Numbered from the stretch's first letter, positions 19,658 through 30,145 are shown. The stretch is DNA of 64,000 bases from Calditrichia bacterium (GCA_020635035.1 JACKAO010000001.1:372001-436000), one strand, 5' to 3'. Notes: generated by a model from the letters alone, not told the origin. Program-made: numbers and translations.

Positions 19658-22600
19658 TTATTTTTGTGTTGTCACAGGCAGGCTAAAATAAAAAGTACTT
19701 CCTTCTTTAGGTACACTTTCGACCCAAACGCGGCCGCGGTGCAATGAAATGATTTCTTTACATATTGCCAGCCCAAGACCGGTACCTTTTAATGATGCAT
19801 CTTTACCGGCTTCTGTTTGTTCATATTTGTTAAAAACTTTCTCTTGCTCATCGTAATCAATTCCAACACCGTCATCTTTAACCCAAACGTGAATTTCCCT
19901 GGGAACTTCACCATTACTGTCTTTATTCTTCTCAACCAGCTTATCACCAATTTCTATTTTGCCGCCATAGTTTGTAAATTTGAGTGCATTACTGATATAG
20001 TTTGTAAGAACCTGTTCTAAACGAACTTTATCAAACGCTACCAAAGGTACTTTTTTGTCGATATTCAACTGGAGTTCAATATTTTTCTTTTCCGCCAAAA
20101 CTTTATGATTTTCAAAGACAGATTCGACTAAAGTATTCAAAGCATTTACTTCCGGGGCAACCTGGAACTGACCTACTTCAAGCTTGGAAGCTATCAGGAA
20201 ATTGTCGATTAGTTTCAAAACTTTATAGCAGTTCTCTTTAGCGATGCTTAATAATTCTTCCTGCTCATCACTTATCTCACCGACAACTTTATTTCTTACG
20301 ATATCAATATATCCCTGAATGATATTTAAAGGCGATCGCAGGTCGTGGACAACCATTGAGTTGAAATCAGCTTTTAATCTTTCAATCCGCCGCTGTGGTC
20401 TAAGATCAGCTAAAACGCCTACAAAACCTTTTTCAAGTTCATAGTCAGAGCTCTTGGTTAAGTAAATTTTGAATGGAATAAACTTATTATCATTTCCTAA
20501 AACTTCAATTTCCAGCCCCGATTCATATTCTTTGGCAATTTCTTCATCATTAATATTTACCAGATCTGCGACATATTTTTCCAGCAATGTTCTTGATTTA
20601 TCAGAAGATATATCATAAATGTTACGGCCAAGAAGACTTTCAGGAGACTGGTATCCAATCAATTGTGAAAAACTGGGATTACTGTAAATAATATCACCCT
20701 GGTCATCACAATTTATCAATCCCATTGTGATCGTTTCTGCAAGTGAACGGTATTTTGTTTCTGAATTCTTAAGGTCGTCATACAGTGCAGCATTTTCGAG
20801 TGCAACAGCTGCCTGGTTTGCAAAATATTCAAGACTCCGTACTTTATCTTCATTTGGGCGCAAACGGTCAACAGGATCATTAACACTGATAATCCCCAGC
20901 TCTCTGCCGCGGCTTTGGATAGGTATAAAAAGCCAATCCCGGTCATTCCATTGTTTGCCAATTTTCATTTCAAACAAACGGCGATCGTTGTCTGTAATTT
21001 CAATCTGTGCAAATTTATGATCAAGAAAATAGGAATTACTTTGCCGGAAACAGCGATTTTTCAATTTCGCATACATGGTGTTCGGATATTTATCCTTAAT
21101 ACCTTTGTATACTTTTTCCTGGATCCCATAATAACAGACATTGCTGTAGCGGTCGCTGTAAACATCTCTTTTGTCAAGAATAACAATATTCCAGCCAAGT
21201 GTTCTTCTGATTGCTGATGCAATTTTTGGCAACAACTCGTTAATATGGCTTTCCAGGGTCAGCTCTTTACCAAGATCAAAAACACGATCCAATTGTTTAA
21301 TTGTCTGATTTGCCTGTTTAATAAGACGACCTTCAGAAAGCACATCGGTTGCCTGTTTTATTAATTCTTCTGCTTCTTCCAGGAGCGCATTTGAGAAGCG
21401 TTTCATGCTGTTTTCATTTGCGGTAATCAGATAGCCTTTAACTTCACCGGCGATTTCAACGGTGAAGATTACTATCGCATTGTAGCTGCCGCCGGCAAGG
21501 CCTGCCATTGTTGCAAGATCAGGTAATGCATTTTTTGTCAGATTATAAACAGCACTTTTAGTTTTGCTGTCGAGAAACGTTTCAAAACTGGGATAATCTT
21601 TGGCCATTAAAACCGGTGGTTTATCATCTTCAAAGAGATTAACATCCACCCCGGATTGATAACAGTATTGGGGATAAAGGAATCGAAAGCCTTTGTTGTA
21701 ATTAAAATAAATACTTACGTCAGTTTTAAGTTTATTTAAAATTTCTTTGGTTATGTATTCAAATATTTCATCTTCATTATAGCGCTGAAAGGCATTTTGA
21801 ATCTCTCCTTTTGGCTTTTCTGAAGCTTCGGGACCTGAATAAATCTTACGCAATTCAAATATGCGCTGTCCGGCTGAACTGACCAGCACCGAAAGATCAT
21901 TAAATTCACTGTCCGTTAAAGCGTTCTTAACAGTGCTTCCAGTAACAATTATGCCCATTGTTTTCTTGTTAGCATATAAAGGCATCTGGTAAAAAACTTC
22001 TGAATTCATCCCAATTTTCTGGAAAAGGTCCAATAGTTTTGTATCCGTTATCCTTTCCGGATTTAATACTTTTCCTGAAAAATAGTACTCTTTCCAAACC
22101 GGTTGTTCAAAAATGGAAGGTATTTTTTCACGTTGTTCTGAATCTTTTGTAATAAAATTTTTGTAATCAAATTCTCCTTCTTTGTGGTTATAAACCAGTT
22201 GAAGGATAAAATCGAAAGGATAATCGGAATAGAGAAAGTCGTCAAAAAGTTCGCATAAACGATTCAAATCGTTGGCAATGGTAATATTATATTGTATTTC
22301 CGAAATATTTTGAAGGCGCCTTATTTCTCTCTGGAATAACAGATTTTTACGTTTAAAATTGAGATGCAGGCGAATTTTAAGTCTTAATTCCGCAAAAACC
22401 GGTTCAGCAGTTATAACATCATCAATACCATTGTTCTCAAGTTCTATACGATCATAAAGCTCGATGTCACTCATCATTGCAATTACAGGAGTATTTTTCC
22501 CAAAACGGGAACGGCGAATTTTACGTATAACTTTTTTAGCATCTGCTGTAAGTGTTGCCCCCCAAAGAATGATATCCGGCTCAATTGTTTTAGCCGTGTT

Positions 22601-22723
22601 ATAGGCTTCTTCAATATTCTCAGCAAGAATTACAGCAAAATCTACTTCACGCAGGTAGGAGGCAATTTTATCACGTGCAATTTTATTTTTATGTATAAAG
22701 AGAATTTTTTGTTTGTATAACAT
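19658..22723 (-). CDS. multi-sensor histidine kinase with N-terminal degenerate receiver
   Basis: This is a cytoplasmic sensor kinase of 1021 residues. Residues 5-120 have the receiver fold but lack the phospho-acceptor: the usual aspartate site reads PDIILWGATL, and the acidic pair near the N-terminus is missing (FIHKNK). At least two GAF-like sensor regions follow, then a PAS domain near 665-770 (GLINCDDQGDIIYSNPSF). HisKA has H793 in MVVHDLRSPLNII. The HATPase has NYISNALKFT, DDGVGIDY and GTGLGLAICKEI. No transmembrane helix is evident. The partner response regulator is not in the window. Ligand unknown. Confidence 0.88.
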   Translation of the reverse strand: MLYKQKILFIHKNKIARDKIASYLREVDFAVILAENIEEAYNTAKTIEPDIILWGATLTADAKKVIRKIRRSRFGKNTPVIAMMSDIELYDRIELENNGIDDVITAEPVFAELRLKIRLHLNFKRKNLLFQREIRRLQNISEIQYNITIANDLNRLCELFDDFLYSDYPFDFILQLVYNHKEGEFDYKNFITKDSEQREKIPSIFEQPVWKEYYFSGKVLNPERITDTKLLDLFQKIGMNSEVFYQMPLYANKKTMGIIVTGSTVKNALTDSEFNDLSVLVSSAGQRIFELRKIYSGPEASEKPKGEIQNAFQRYNEDEIFEYITKEILNKLKTDVSIYFNYNKGFRFLYPQYCYQSGVDVNLFEDDKPPVLMAKDYPSFETFLDSKTKSAVYNLTKNALPDLATMAGLAGGSYNAIVIFTVEIAGEVKGYLITANENSMKRFSNALLEEAEELIKQATDVLSEGRLIKQANQTIKQLDRVFDLGKELTLESHINELLPKIASAIRRTLGWNIVILDKRDVYSDRYSNVCYYGIQEKVYKGIKDKYPNTMYAKLKNRCFRQSNSYFLDHKFAQIEITDNDRRLFEMKIGKQWNDRDWLFIPIQSRGRELGIISVNDPVDRLRPNEDKVRSLEYFANQAAVALENAALYDDLKNSETKYRSLAETITMGLINCDDQGDIIYSNPSFSQLIGYQSPESLLGRNIYDISSDKSRTLLEKYVADLVNINDEEIAKEYESGLEIEVLGNDNKFIPFKIYLTKSSDYELEKGFVGVLADLRPQRRIERLKADFNSMVVHDLRSPLNIIQGYIDIVRNKVVGEISDEQEELLSIAKENCYKVLKLIDNFLIASKLEVGQFQVAPEVNALNTLVESVFENHKVLAEKKNIELQLNIDKKVPLVAFDKVRLEQVLTNYISNALKFTNYGGKIEIGDKLVEKNKDSNGEVPREIHVWVKDDGVGIDYDEQEKVFNKYEQTEAGKDASLKGTGLGLAICKEIISLHRGRVWVESVPKEGSTFYFSLPVTTQK

Positions 22724-22737
22724 ATTTTCTTCTTATG

Positions 22738-23502
22738 CTATTGGTTTCTTTTATAAATGAAGGCGCTGCCTTCTAAACTTAGATGCGGATCAACAAAGTC
22801 TATTATATCGGTTTTTTGTGCAATAACCTTAGCCAAACCACCTGTGGCCACAACGGTTGTATTTTTTCCTAATTGGTTGCGGATATCTTCGATTAGGCCT
22901 TTAACAGAATGAATAGCGCCGCGAAGGATTCCAATTTGGATACTTTCTTCAGTAGTTGTGCCAATAACAGTGTCCGGAATTTCTAATTCAACTGTTGGTA
23001 ATTTTGCTGCTCTGCGATGTAATGATGAAATAGATGTTTCTATTCCCGGTGCAATCACGCCACCTGCGTAATTTCCGTTTTCATCGATGCAATCAAAGGT
23101 TGTTGCCGTTCCAAAATCGAGAATGATTAAAGGTTTTCCATATTTTGCAATGCCCGCAACTGCATTACATAAACGATCGGCACCGACTGTTTTTGGATCT
23201 TTGTATTGTATTTTTAATCCAAGATCAAGGCTGGAATCAATTACAAGAGCATTCTTATGGAAGTACTTTTGAGCCATCCAGATGTATGCTTTTGTCAAAT
23301 CCGGTACGACTGAAGAAATAGTAACACCCTTAATCTGAGAAAAAGAAAAGTTTTCATGTTCAAAATAATTTTTAAGGAGTATACCGATTTCATCTTCGGT
23401 TCTCGCCAGAGATGATGTAACTCTCCAATGTACAGCTAATTTGTCATCTTTTACTATGCCAAATACAGTATGCGTGTTACCTATGTCGATCACTAATATC
23501 AT
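22738..23502 (-). CDS. coaX: type III pantothenate kinase
   Basis: CoaX carries out the first step of coenzyme A synthesis (pantothenate to 4'-phosphopantothenate) and is not feedback-inhibited by CoA. The ASKHA-fold motifs are clear: VIDIGNTHTVFGI at 4-16, PKTVGADRLCNAVAG, and PLIILDFGTATTFDC. VVATGGLA and SLEGSAFIYKRN lie at the end. The 254 residues are normal. Together with the CoaB-like gene at 5094, two CoA-pathway enzymes are in the window, but not adjacent. Confidence 0.95.
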   Translation of the reverse strand: MILVIDIGNTHTVFGIVKDDKLAVHWRVTSSLARTEDEIGILLKNYFEHENFSFSQIKGVTISSVVPDLTKAYIWMAQKYFHKNALVIDSSLDLGLKIQYKDPKTVGADRLCNAVAGIAKYGKPLIILDFGTATTFDCIDENGNYAGGVIAPGIETSISSLHRRAAKLPTVELEIPDTVIGTTTEESIQIGILRGAIHSVKGLIEDIRNQLGKNTTVVATGGLAKVIAQKTDIIDFVDPHLSLEGSAFIYKRNQ

Positions 23503-23534
23503 TATAAGCTCACCAATATACGGTTAATGCTAAT

Positions 23535-24080
23535 TTACAATAGCTCCCAGGAAATCCGCTGGCCTTCTCTGATCTGGTATCGATCACAAAATCCTGAACG
23601 TACTTCTACTACAAACTGAGCCGGCCCTTCTGAAGGAAACAGGTCTTCTGAATAGGGTTTTGTGCTTCGGTGAATTTTTATAATCCTGTATTCCGAATTT
23701 ATAAAAATAATATCCAGCGAAACACTTGTATTTTTCATCCAGAAATAGCGCTCCAGTTCATCATCGTAGGTGAAAAGCATTCCCTGGTTTTCAGGTAAAT
23801 TTTCACGGAACATAAGGCCGTTACTTTTTTGGTATTCGTTTTGCGCGATCTCGACAATGATCTCTATATTACGCTTGTTGTCATCATCAAAAAATACAAC
23901 TTTGCCCAGATTTTCGACATTCTGTTCTTGCCGGATATTATCCTGGATTTCAATATGCCTTAATACACTTAAGCGATAAAACATAACTAAGCCAAGTACA
24001 ACTCCAATAATAATAACAAGATCTATAACAGTTAAACGGCGTGCTTTTTTGGCCATTTTTTTCGGATCATTGGAATTCAT
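23535..24080 (-). CDS. DUF192 family membrane-anchored protein
   Basis: An N-terminal transmembrane helix (about 18-36, VIDLVIIIGVVLGLVMFY) is followed by a DUF192 domain (about 65-178). It shows the typical SNGLMFRENLPENQGMLF and YFWMKNTSVSLDIIFIN, and ends with QFVVEVRSGFCDRY and IREGQRI. DUF192 proteins are mostly periplasmic and of unknown biochemical role. The gene lies between coaX and a hydroxyacid dehydrogenase on the minus strand, with short gaps consistent with one operon. Confidence 0.85.
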   Translation of the reverse strand: MNSNDPKKMAKKARRLTVIDLVIIIGVVLGLVMFYRLSVLRHIEIQDNIRQEQNVENLGKVVFFDDDNKRNIEIIVEIAQNEYQKSNGLMFRENLPENQGMLFTYDDELERYFWMKNTSVSLDIIFINSEYRIIKIHRSTKPYSEDLFPSEGPAQFVVEVRSGFCDRYQIREGQRISWELL

Positions 24081-24102
24081 AAATTTTTACTCAAATGCTC
24101 AG

Positions 24103-25080
24103 CTATACAGACCACTTAAATCTATTATTTTCAAGGAAGAAGTTCAACTGTTCAATTGATTGAGCGGACTTTCTTTCAACTGCTTCCAGCGTATTAAATG
24201 CATTATGCGGTGTAAGGATAACATTCGGCATTTTCATCATTTCTTTTATAGCCAGTACCGAACTTTTATCGCTCTCGACTTTGGATCTCAGCAGTCCGGA
24301 TAGATCTTTTTCATTTTCGAAAACATCAAGTCCCACTGCCCCTATAACACCAAGTTTAACAAACTCTAAAAGTACATCAGACGGTGATAATTCACCTCTT
24401 GAAATATTTACAAATACAACACCTTTTTTAGCTCTATTAAAAAAGGTTTTATTGAAATATCCATAATTCAGAGTCGTAAGATTCATCGCCGAGACGATTA
24501 CATCCGCAATTCCTGCACCCTGTTCAGGTGAGATGTATTTTACATCATTGTGACGCTTTTCAATATCAACACCATATACATCCATATTAAGTGCCTGCGC
24601 AATGTTATACACTTCTTTTCCAATATTACCGACACCATAGACAACAAGTTTTTTCCCACCCAACTCAGATCCTGTTAATCCATCCCTGGCAAATTCATTA
24701 AATTGTGCAGTCTGCAATGGTAATCTCCGCAGCAGGCTTATCCACAAAAGCAATGCCTGTTCAGCCACAGCCCGGTTGCAATACAATGGCAGATAACCCA
24801 TTTCAGCTTTTGCGGAGCTTTTCTCTCTGTATTCCAGCAGGTGGTCGTATCCGGTACTTCGGGAAAGAACTGCTTTTAGAAATTCAGCCCACTCTAAGGG
24901 GAAAATACTTTGAGTTCGTGTACTGATAATGGCAGAAGGTGGTGATTGATGATCAGATTCTTGTATGGTTTTCCAGGTAAATCCTGCTTTTATATTTTCA
25001 GGAAGATGTTTCCTAAGGGCGTGTTCTTCTTCTGTAAAAGCTTCATAGAAATAAACATCATATTCTGTATTCATAATCAT
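24103..25080 (-). CDS. D-isomer-specific 2-hydroxyacid dehydrogenase
   Basis: This is an NAD-dependent oxidoreductase of the D-2-hydroxyacid dehydrogenase family (325 residues). The Rossmann motif VVYGVGNIGKEVYNIA places G149, G151 and G154. The catalytic region shows VNISRGEL (the Arg) and the C-terminal active-site LTPHNAFNT (the His). The N-terminal catalytic half is divergent, so the substrate (lactate, phosphonate or other 2-hydroxy acid) cannot be named. The gene directly follows meaB with no gap, so it is likely expressed with the methylmalonyl-CoA genes. A role in propionate or amino acid breakdown is a guess from context only. Confidence 0.85.
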   Translation of the reverse strand: MIMNTEYDVYFYEAFTEEEHALRKHLPENIKAGFTWKTIQESDHQSPPSAIISTRTQSIFPLEWAEFLKAVLSRSTGYDHLLEYREKSSAKAEMGYLPLYCNRAVAEQALLLWISLLRRLPLQTAQFNEFARDGLTGSELGGKKLVVYGVGNIGKEVYNIAQALNMDVYGVDIEKRHNDVKYISPEQGAGIADVIVSAMNLTTLNYGYFNKTFFNRAKKGVVFVNISRGELSPSDVLLEFVKLGVIGAVGLDVFENEKDLSGLLRSKVESDKSSVLAIKEMMKMPNVILTPHNAFNTLEAVERKSAQSIEQLNFFLENNRFKWSV

Positions 25081-26091
25081 CTATTCAAAAAGTTTATTAA
25101 ATTTTCTGGTAATAACATCGCTGATTTCAATAATTGCGCGGCCTGGGGTTGTCTTTTCATTTTTGATGGCATTTTCAAACTTAGCGATGAGATCGTTAAG
25201 ATGTTTGTCTTTATGGATTAGAGATGTAATTTTTTCATTAATAACACTATTTAACCAGGAAATTTCCTGTTGTTTCCGCAGATTTTTTAAATATTCTTTT
25301 CCGGCTTTTTCTACATAAAGCATTATTGTTTCCCACAAGTCTGAAATTCCGTCGCCTGTTAGCGCCGAACATGTTAAAACCGGTGTTTTCCAGTCATTTA
25401 TACCAGAATCGAGATAATGCAGGGCTAGTTTTAAATCACGTTTGGTACTCACTGCTCTTTGAATATTTTCACCATCAGCTTTGTTTATTACAATGGCATC
25501 TGCCATTTCAATAATGCCTTTTTTCAATCCCTGTAGCTCATCACCGGCCCCTGTTATCTGGAGCAGAAGAAAAAAATCTACCATTGAACGTACTGCAATT
25601 TCTCCCTGACCGACACCAAGGGTTTCAACCAGGATAACATCATAACCCGCGGCTTCACAAAGCAGGATTGTTTCGTGGGTTTTACGTGCCACTCCGCCAG
25701 GATTTCCGGATGATGGCGTTGGGCGGATAAAAGCATTTTCCTGCAATGACAATTTTTCCATCCGGGTTTTATCACCAAGAATACTTCCGCCGCTTTTGCT
25801 GCTGCTGGGATCAACCGCAAGTACAGCAACTTTATGCCCTTTTTTTATCAGGTATAGCCCTAATGACTCAATGAGTGTGCTTTTCCCTGCGCCTGGTACG
25901 CCTGTTATTCCTATCCGGATGGAGTTCCCAGTATAAGGCAGAATTGCACTCAGAATTTCACCTGCCTGTCCAGAATGCTTTTCTGAACTGCTTTCTATTA
26001 ACGTAATTGCTCGTCCAAGTAGAACGCGGTCACTATTCAGAACGCCTTCTGTTAACAGTTCGGTCGTTAGATTACGCTGGTTACTGTTCAT
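25081..26091 (-). CDS. meaB: methylmalonyl-CoA mutase-associated G protein MeaB
   Basis: MeaB is the GTPase chaperone that guards and reloads the adenosylcobalamin cofactor of methylmalonyl-CoA mutase. The P-loop GVPGAGKST lies at about 64-72, followed by LAVDPSSSKSGGSILGDKTRM and the VETLGVGQGE switch region. The base-specificity motif VINKADG is also present. I chose ATG at 26091 (336 residues). A TTG at 26115 would add eight hydrophobic residues not typical of the family. It follows the mutase large subunit by 20 bases, the usual arrangement. Confidence 0.95.
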   Translation of the reverse strand: MNSNQRNLTTELLTEGVLNSDRVLLGRAITLIESSSEKHSGQAGEILSAILPYTGNSIRIGITGVPGAGKSTLIESLGLYLIKKGHKVAVLAVDPSSSKSGGSILGDKTRMEKLSLQENAFIRPTPSSGNPGGVARKTHETILLCEAAGYDVILVETLGVGQGEIAVRSMVDFFLLLQITGAGDELQGLKKGIIEMADAIVINKADGENIQRAVSTKRDLKLALHYLDSGINDWKTPVLTCSALTGDGISDLWETIMLYVEKAGKEYLKNLRKQQEISWLNSVINEKITSLIHKDKHLNDLIAKFENAIKNEKTTPGRAIIEISDVITRKFNKLFE

Positions 26092-26111
26092 TAAAATACA
26101 ACTTATTATAA

Positions 26112-28253
26112 TCAAATCTTTGCATTAAGCTTTTCGATAAGTAATAAAGCTGCATCCGGAATAACTGTCCCTGGGCCGAAAATTGCAGCAGCGCCGTTTT
26201 GGTAAAGGAAATCATAATCCTGATGCGGAATGACGCCGCCGCAGACAATCAGAATATCGTCCCGATTTAGTTTTTTTAATTCAGAAACAAGCTGCGGAAG
26301 CAGTGTTTTATGTCCGGCTGCAAGCGAACTCATGCCGATAATATGAACGTCATTTTCAACAGCCTGCCTGGCGGTTTCCCAAGGTGTTTGAAAAAGCGGG
26401 CCAATATCTACATCAAAACCCATATCAGCAAAAGCAGTGGCTATAACTTTTGCACCACGGTCATGGCCATCCTGCCCCATTTTCGCGATTAAAATACGTG
26501 GACGTCGCCCTTCAGACTCTTCAAATTGTTTAGCGCTGTCAATAACGGTCTTAATTTTTTTACTATCTGAATAACTCGAACTATAAATGCCTGATATCGA
26601 TTTTGTCACAGCCCGGTGCCTCCTGAATACTTTTTCCATGGCAAACGAAATTTCACCTAATGTTGCTCTTTTTCTTGCTGCATTTATTGCCAGCTCTAAC
26701 AAATTGCCTTTACCGCTATTTGCGCAACGGGTAATTGCGGCAAGGGTTTTTAGCACTTCACCATGATTACGTTCCGCTTTAAGCTTTGCAAGGCGCTTTA
26801 ATTGGGATTCTCTGACAGCAGAATTATCCACTTCAAGTATGTCAATGTTTTCGTGGTTTTCCTGCTTGTAGCAGTTGACACCTACAATCGATTCTTCTCC
26901 TGAATCAATTTTTGCCTGGCGTTTTGCCGCAGCTTCTTCAATTTTAAGTTTTGGCAAACCTGATTCAATGGCTTTCGCCATTCCTCCTAATTGTTCAACT
27001 TCTTCAATATGATTCCAGGCTTTTTGCAAAAGAGCATTCGTCAGGTATTCTACATAATAAGAACCACCCCAGGGGTCAATCACCTTGCAAATATCTGTTT
27101 CTTCCTGTAAATACAGCTGAGTATTGCGCGCTATCCGTGCTGAAAAATCTGTTGGTAATGCAATTGCTTCATCGAGTGAATTGGTATGTAATGATTGTGT
27201 ATGTCCCATTGCAGCTGCCATAGCTTCAATCGCAGTTCGTGCAACATTATTATATGGGTCCTGCTCTGTAAGGCTCCAGCCGCTGGTTTGTGAATGTGTT
27301 CGTAATGCCATTGATTTGTTGTTTTTCGGATTGAATTGCTTCACGATTTTCGCCCATAGCATACGTGCTGCACGCATTTTGGCGATTTCCATAAAGTAAT
27401 TCATGCCAACTGCCCAAAAGAACGAAATCCTTGGGGCAAATTCATCAATTTTTAAACCAGCATTAATCCCGCTGCGAAGATATTCAAGTCCATCAGCCAA
27501 GGTATAAGCCATTTCAAGATCTGCGGTTGCACCTGCCTCCTGCATATGATACCCTGAAATACTGATACTGTTAAAAAGCGGCATCTTTTCAGCAGTAAAT
27601 TTAAAAATATCTCCGATGATACGCATTGATGGTTCAGGCGGATATATATAAGTATTTCGAACCATGTACTCTTTCAGGATATCATTTTGAATCGTTCCTG
27701 AAAGCTTTTCCATGGGGACGCCCTGTTCTTCAGCAGTAACAATATAAAAAGCCAGAATGGGTATAACTGCCCCGTTCATAGTCATTGAAACAGAAATCTG
27801 TTCAAGAGGGATCTTATCAAAAAGGATTTTCATATCCAGAATGGAATCGATTGCAACACCTGCTTTACCAACATCACTCACCACTCTTTCATGGTCTGAA
27901 TCGTATCCGCGATGTGTGGCAAGATCGAAAGCTACAGACAACCCTTTTTGGCCGGCAGCAAGATTGCGCAGATAAAAGGCATTGCTTTCTTCGGCGGTTG
28001 AAAATCCGGCATATTGGCGTATTGTCCATGGACGCATCACGTACATGGTGGCATAAGGACCTCTTAAAAATGGAGGAACACCTGCACTATACCTTAAATG
28101 AGATAAGTCCTTTATATCAGTATTATCAAATACAGGTTTCACAGGAATACCTTCATTCGACATTATGACTGAATATTTTGTCCCGTTTTTATGCCTGGAT
28201 GCAATACCAAGATCAAGTTTATATCTCGAAAAATCAGGATTAATCTTCTTCAT
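26112..28253 (-). CDS. methylmalonyl-CoA mutase large (alpha, catalytic) subunit
   Basis: This adenosylcobalamin enzyme interconverts methylmalonyl-CoA and succinyl-CoA. The barrel domain includes GPYATMYVMRPWTIRQYAGF (in two parts), DLATHRGYDSDH and RTHSQTSGWSLTEQDPYNN. The C-terminal B12-binding domain carries the cofactor motif GQDGHDRGAKV, with D595, H597 and G600 of DxHxxG. It continues with GMSSLAAGHKTLLP and VCGGVIP. At 713 residues it is full length. It overlaps the small-subunit gene by four bases. Confidence 0.96.
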   Translation of the reverse strand: MKKINPDFSRYKLDLGIASRHKNGTKYSVIMSNEGIPVKPVFDNTDIKDLSHLRYSAGVPPFLRGPYATMYVMRPWTIRQYAGFSTAEESNAFYLRNLAAGQKGLSVAFDLATHRGYDSDHERVVSDVGKAGVAIDSILDMKILFDKIPLEQISVSMTMNGAVIPILAFYIVTAEEQGVPMEKLSGTIQNDILKEYMVRNTYIYPPEPSMRIIGDIFKFTAEKMPLFNSISISGYHMQEAGATADLEMAYTLADGLEYLRSGINAGLKIDEFAPRISFFWAVGMNYFMEIAKMRAARMLWAKIVKQFNPKNNKSMALRTHSQTSGWSLTEQDPYNNVARTAIEAMAAAMGHTQSLHTNSLDEAIALPTDFSARIARNTQLYLQEETDICKVIDPWGGSYYVEYLTNALLQKAWNHIEEVEQLGGMAKAIESGLPKLKIEEAAAKRQAKIDSGEESIVGVNCYKQENHENIDILEVDNSAVRESQLKRLAKLKAERNHGEVLKTLAAITRCANSGKGNLLELAINAARKRATLGEISFAMEKVFRRHRAVTKSISGIYSSSYSDSKKIKTVIDSAKQFEESEGRRPRILIAKMGQDGHDRGAKVIATAFADMGFDVDIGPLFQTPWETARQAVENDVHIIGMSSLAAGHKTLLPQLVSELKKLNRDDILIVCGGVIPHQDYDFLYQNGAAAIFGPGTVIPDAALLLIEKLNAKI

Positions 28254-30106
28254 ATTGCTACTTTATACACTTCAGTTAAAATAAATTTTAACTTTTCGTA
28301 AAGGTTTGTATCTCGGTTAATAAAGTCATTAATACCGGCTTTTGAATATTCTTTTGACATATTTCCCGGAGTTCCGGCGAGTATAATATACACACCGGGG
28401 AATTTGGATTTTATGTGATGGGTAAGGTTAATCGCCGAACTTTCATATAGCACATCACTGGAGCATAAAACTATAACAGGATTCTTCCCCGCTGATGTTA
28501 TATCATTTATTGTATTAACTGTTTTAATTTCAACTCCGGCTGTAGCGAAAAATCCGGCAGAAAAGTCACTTCTGGCCTTATAATCCCTGACTTCACCGAG
28601 TTGATAGAGATATACAACAGGTTTATCAGCAAGCAATTCAACTGTTATCCGTAATTTTTCAAAGTGTTCGGATAAACGTTTTTCCTTTAAAGAAGGAACA
28701 GGATATTGGGATGGATGTGTTAAAAAATTTACAGAAATAATTTCCGTTTTCCCGAACGGCCTTTTTTCAGAATTGTTAACATAAACATTGGTGCCAATAG
28801 TTATATTTTTTCGATGGTTCCAATCTGTGTTTTGTTTTGATGCATTAGCTTTTATTCTTTTCTGAAAAGAACCGCTTTGTATCTGTTCTAAAATACCACC
28901 ACTCTTTTCAATTTCCTGAAACAGGTCCCAGGCTTTGGATGCTAATTCATTGGAAAGGTTTTCAAAAGAATAGGATCCTGCAGCAGGATCAGAAACAGTT
29001 GACAAGTGACTTTCTTTTTTAAGTATCAATTGAATATTTCTTGCAATGCGTCTTGAAAAATCGGTGCATTTTCCTGATACGATATCAAATGGCAATACAT
29101 CTATTGAATCAACACCACCGCATGCAGCAGAAAACGCCTGGCCTGTTGCACGTAACAGGTTGCTCCAGGGATCAAAATAACTCATACTTCTCCAGGATGT
29201 TACAGCATCAATTTTTACAGGTGTATTCACAGCTTCGAAGGCATTACACAAGTTTTGCCAGAGTATTTTCAAAGCGCGGATGCTGGCAATCTCCATTAAC
29301 TGATCTGAACCCACTGCTATTTTGATTCGTGTTTTGGAAAGAATTTGTTGCGGTGTTAAGCCATTTTCCTGAAGAGAATTTAAATAATAGACAATAGCTG
29401 ATACTATGTATGCGAGATCCTGAATCTTGTTAGAGCCACAATTATGAATATAATCCGTTGCAATTGTAATAACATCAAAATTATTTTTTGTATCAAATAT
29501 ATTGCTGACCGATTTGATCATGCTGTTAATAGAATCAGGAAAGCCACCATATTTAATCGCGGCAGTTAATGGATCAGAACCTAAACCACCTTTTACAAAT
29601 GAAAGATCAATGTTCCTCTCTTGCAGATATCCCTTTAACCAGGCATAAATCTTATCAGCTGTGCAATACGCATCAAAAAATACAGGAACTTTTTCAAGAT
29701 CAATACCTGAAAAAATGCTTTTTAACGAATTCGGTCCGGTAATATGTACATTGCCATTTCGCACCGGCACTACGGCAGCCGTGTTTGAATATTGGGAGAC
29801 AAAATCCAGGTTAATGCTGAGCGCATCCTGGCCGTTTTTTAATGCATGTTCCGCAATCAGGTTTAACGAATCATTCTCCGCAAAAAGCGTTTGAGCAATA
29901 TGCCAGTCATTTGCTGATATTCCGGCAGTAGAACTAACTTTTTCAGGCAAAGAGTGATAAATAGGATTTACTAAAATACCTTCGTCTGTCAGGGTTAACA
30001 GAGTTTTCTCAAATGAGCGGCCCTTTAGTAACTTTTCTGCCGCATCATGCCAGTCCTGTTCTGAAGGGAAATCAAAAAATTCACTGATATCAATTTTAGT
30101 ATGCAT
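28250..30106 (-). CDS. methylmalonyl-CoA mutase small (beta) subunit
   Basis: This 618-residue protein is the non-catalytic partner of the mutase large subunit. It shares the barrel architecture (WRSMSYFDPWSNLLRATGQA, DPAAGSYSFENLS). The C-terminal flavodoxin-like domain has no DxHxxG motif and so cannot bind B12 in the normal way, as known for beta subunits. Its stop overlaps the start of the large subunit (ATGA-type overlap), so the two are translationally coupled. It lies 39 bases after the biotin carrier gene. Confidence 0.92.
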   Translation of the reverse strand: MHTKIDISEFFDFPSEQDWHDAAEKLLKGRSFEKTLLTLTDEGILVNPIYHSLPEKVSSTAGISANDWHIAQTLFAENDSLNLIAEHALKNGQDALSINLDFVSQYSNTAAVVPVRNGNVHITGPNSLKSIFSGIDLEKVPVFFDAYCTADKIYAWLKGYLQERNIDLSFVKGGLGSDPLTAAIKYGGFPDSINSMIKSVSNIFDTKNNFDVITIATDYIHNCGSNKIQDLAYIVSAIVYYLNSLQENGLTPQQILSKTRIKIAVGSDQLMEIASIRALKILWQNLCNAFEAVNTPVKIDAVTSWRSMSYFDPWSNLLRATGQAFSAACGGVDSIDVLPFDIVSGKCTDFSRRIARNIQLILKKESHLSTVSDPAAGSYSFENLSNELASKAWDLFQEIEKSGGILEQIQSGSFQKRIKANASKQNTDWNHRKNITIGTNVYVNNSEKRPFGKTEIISVNFLTHPSQYPVPSLKEKRLSEHFEKLRITVELLADKPVVYLYQLGEVRDYKARSDFSAGFFATAGVEIKTVNTINDITSAGKNPVIVLCSSDVLYESSAINLTHHIKSKFPGVYIILAGTPGNMSKEYSKAGINDFINRDTNLYEKLKFILTEVYKVAI

Positions 30107-30145
30107 TGCTTCCGCTAAAGGTAAAATCTTTTAGGTCGTTGTGAT

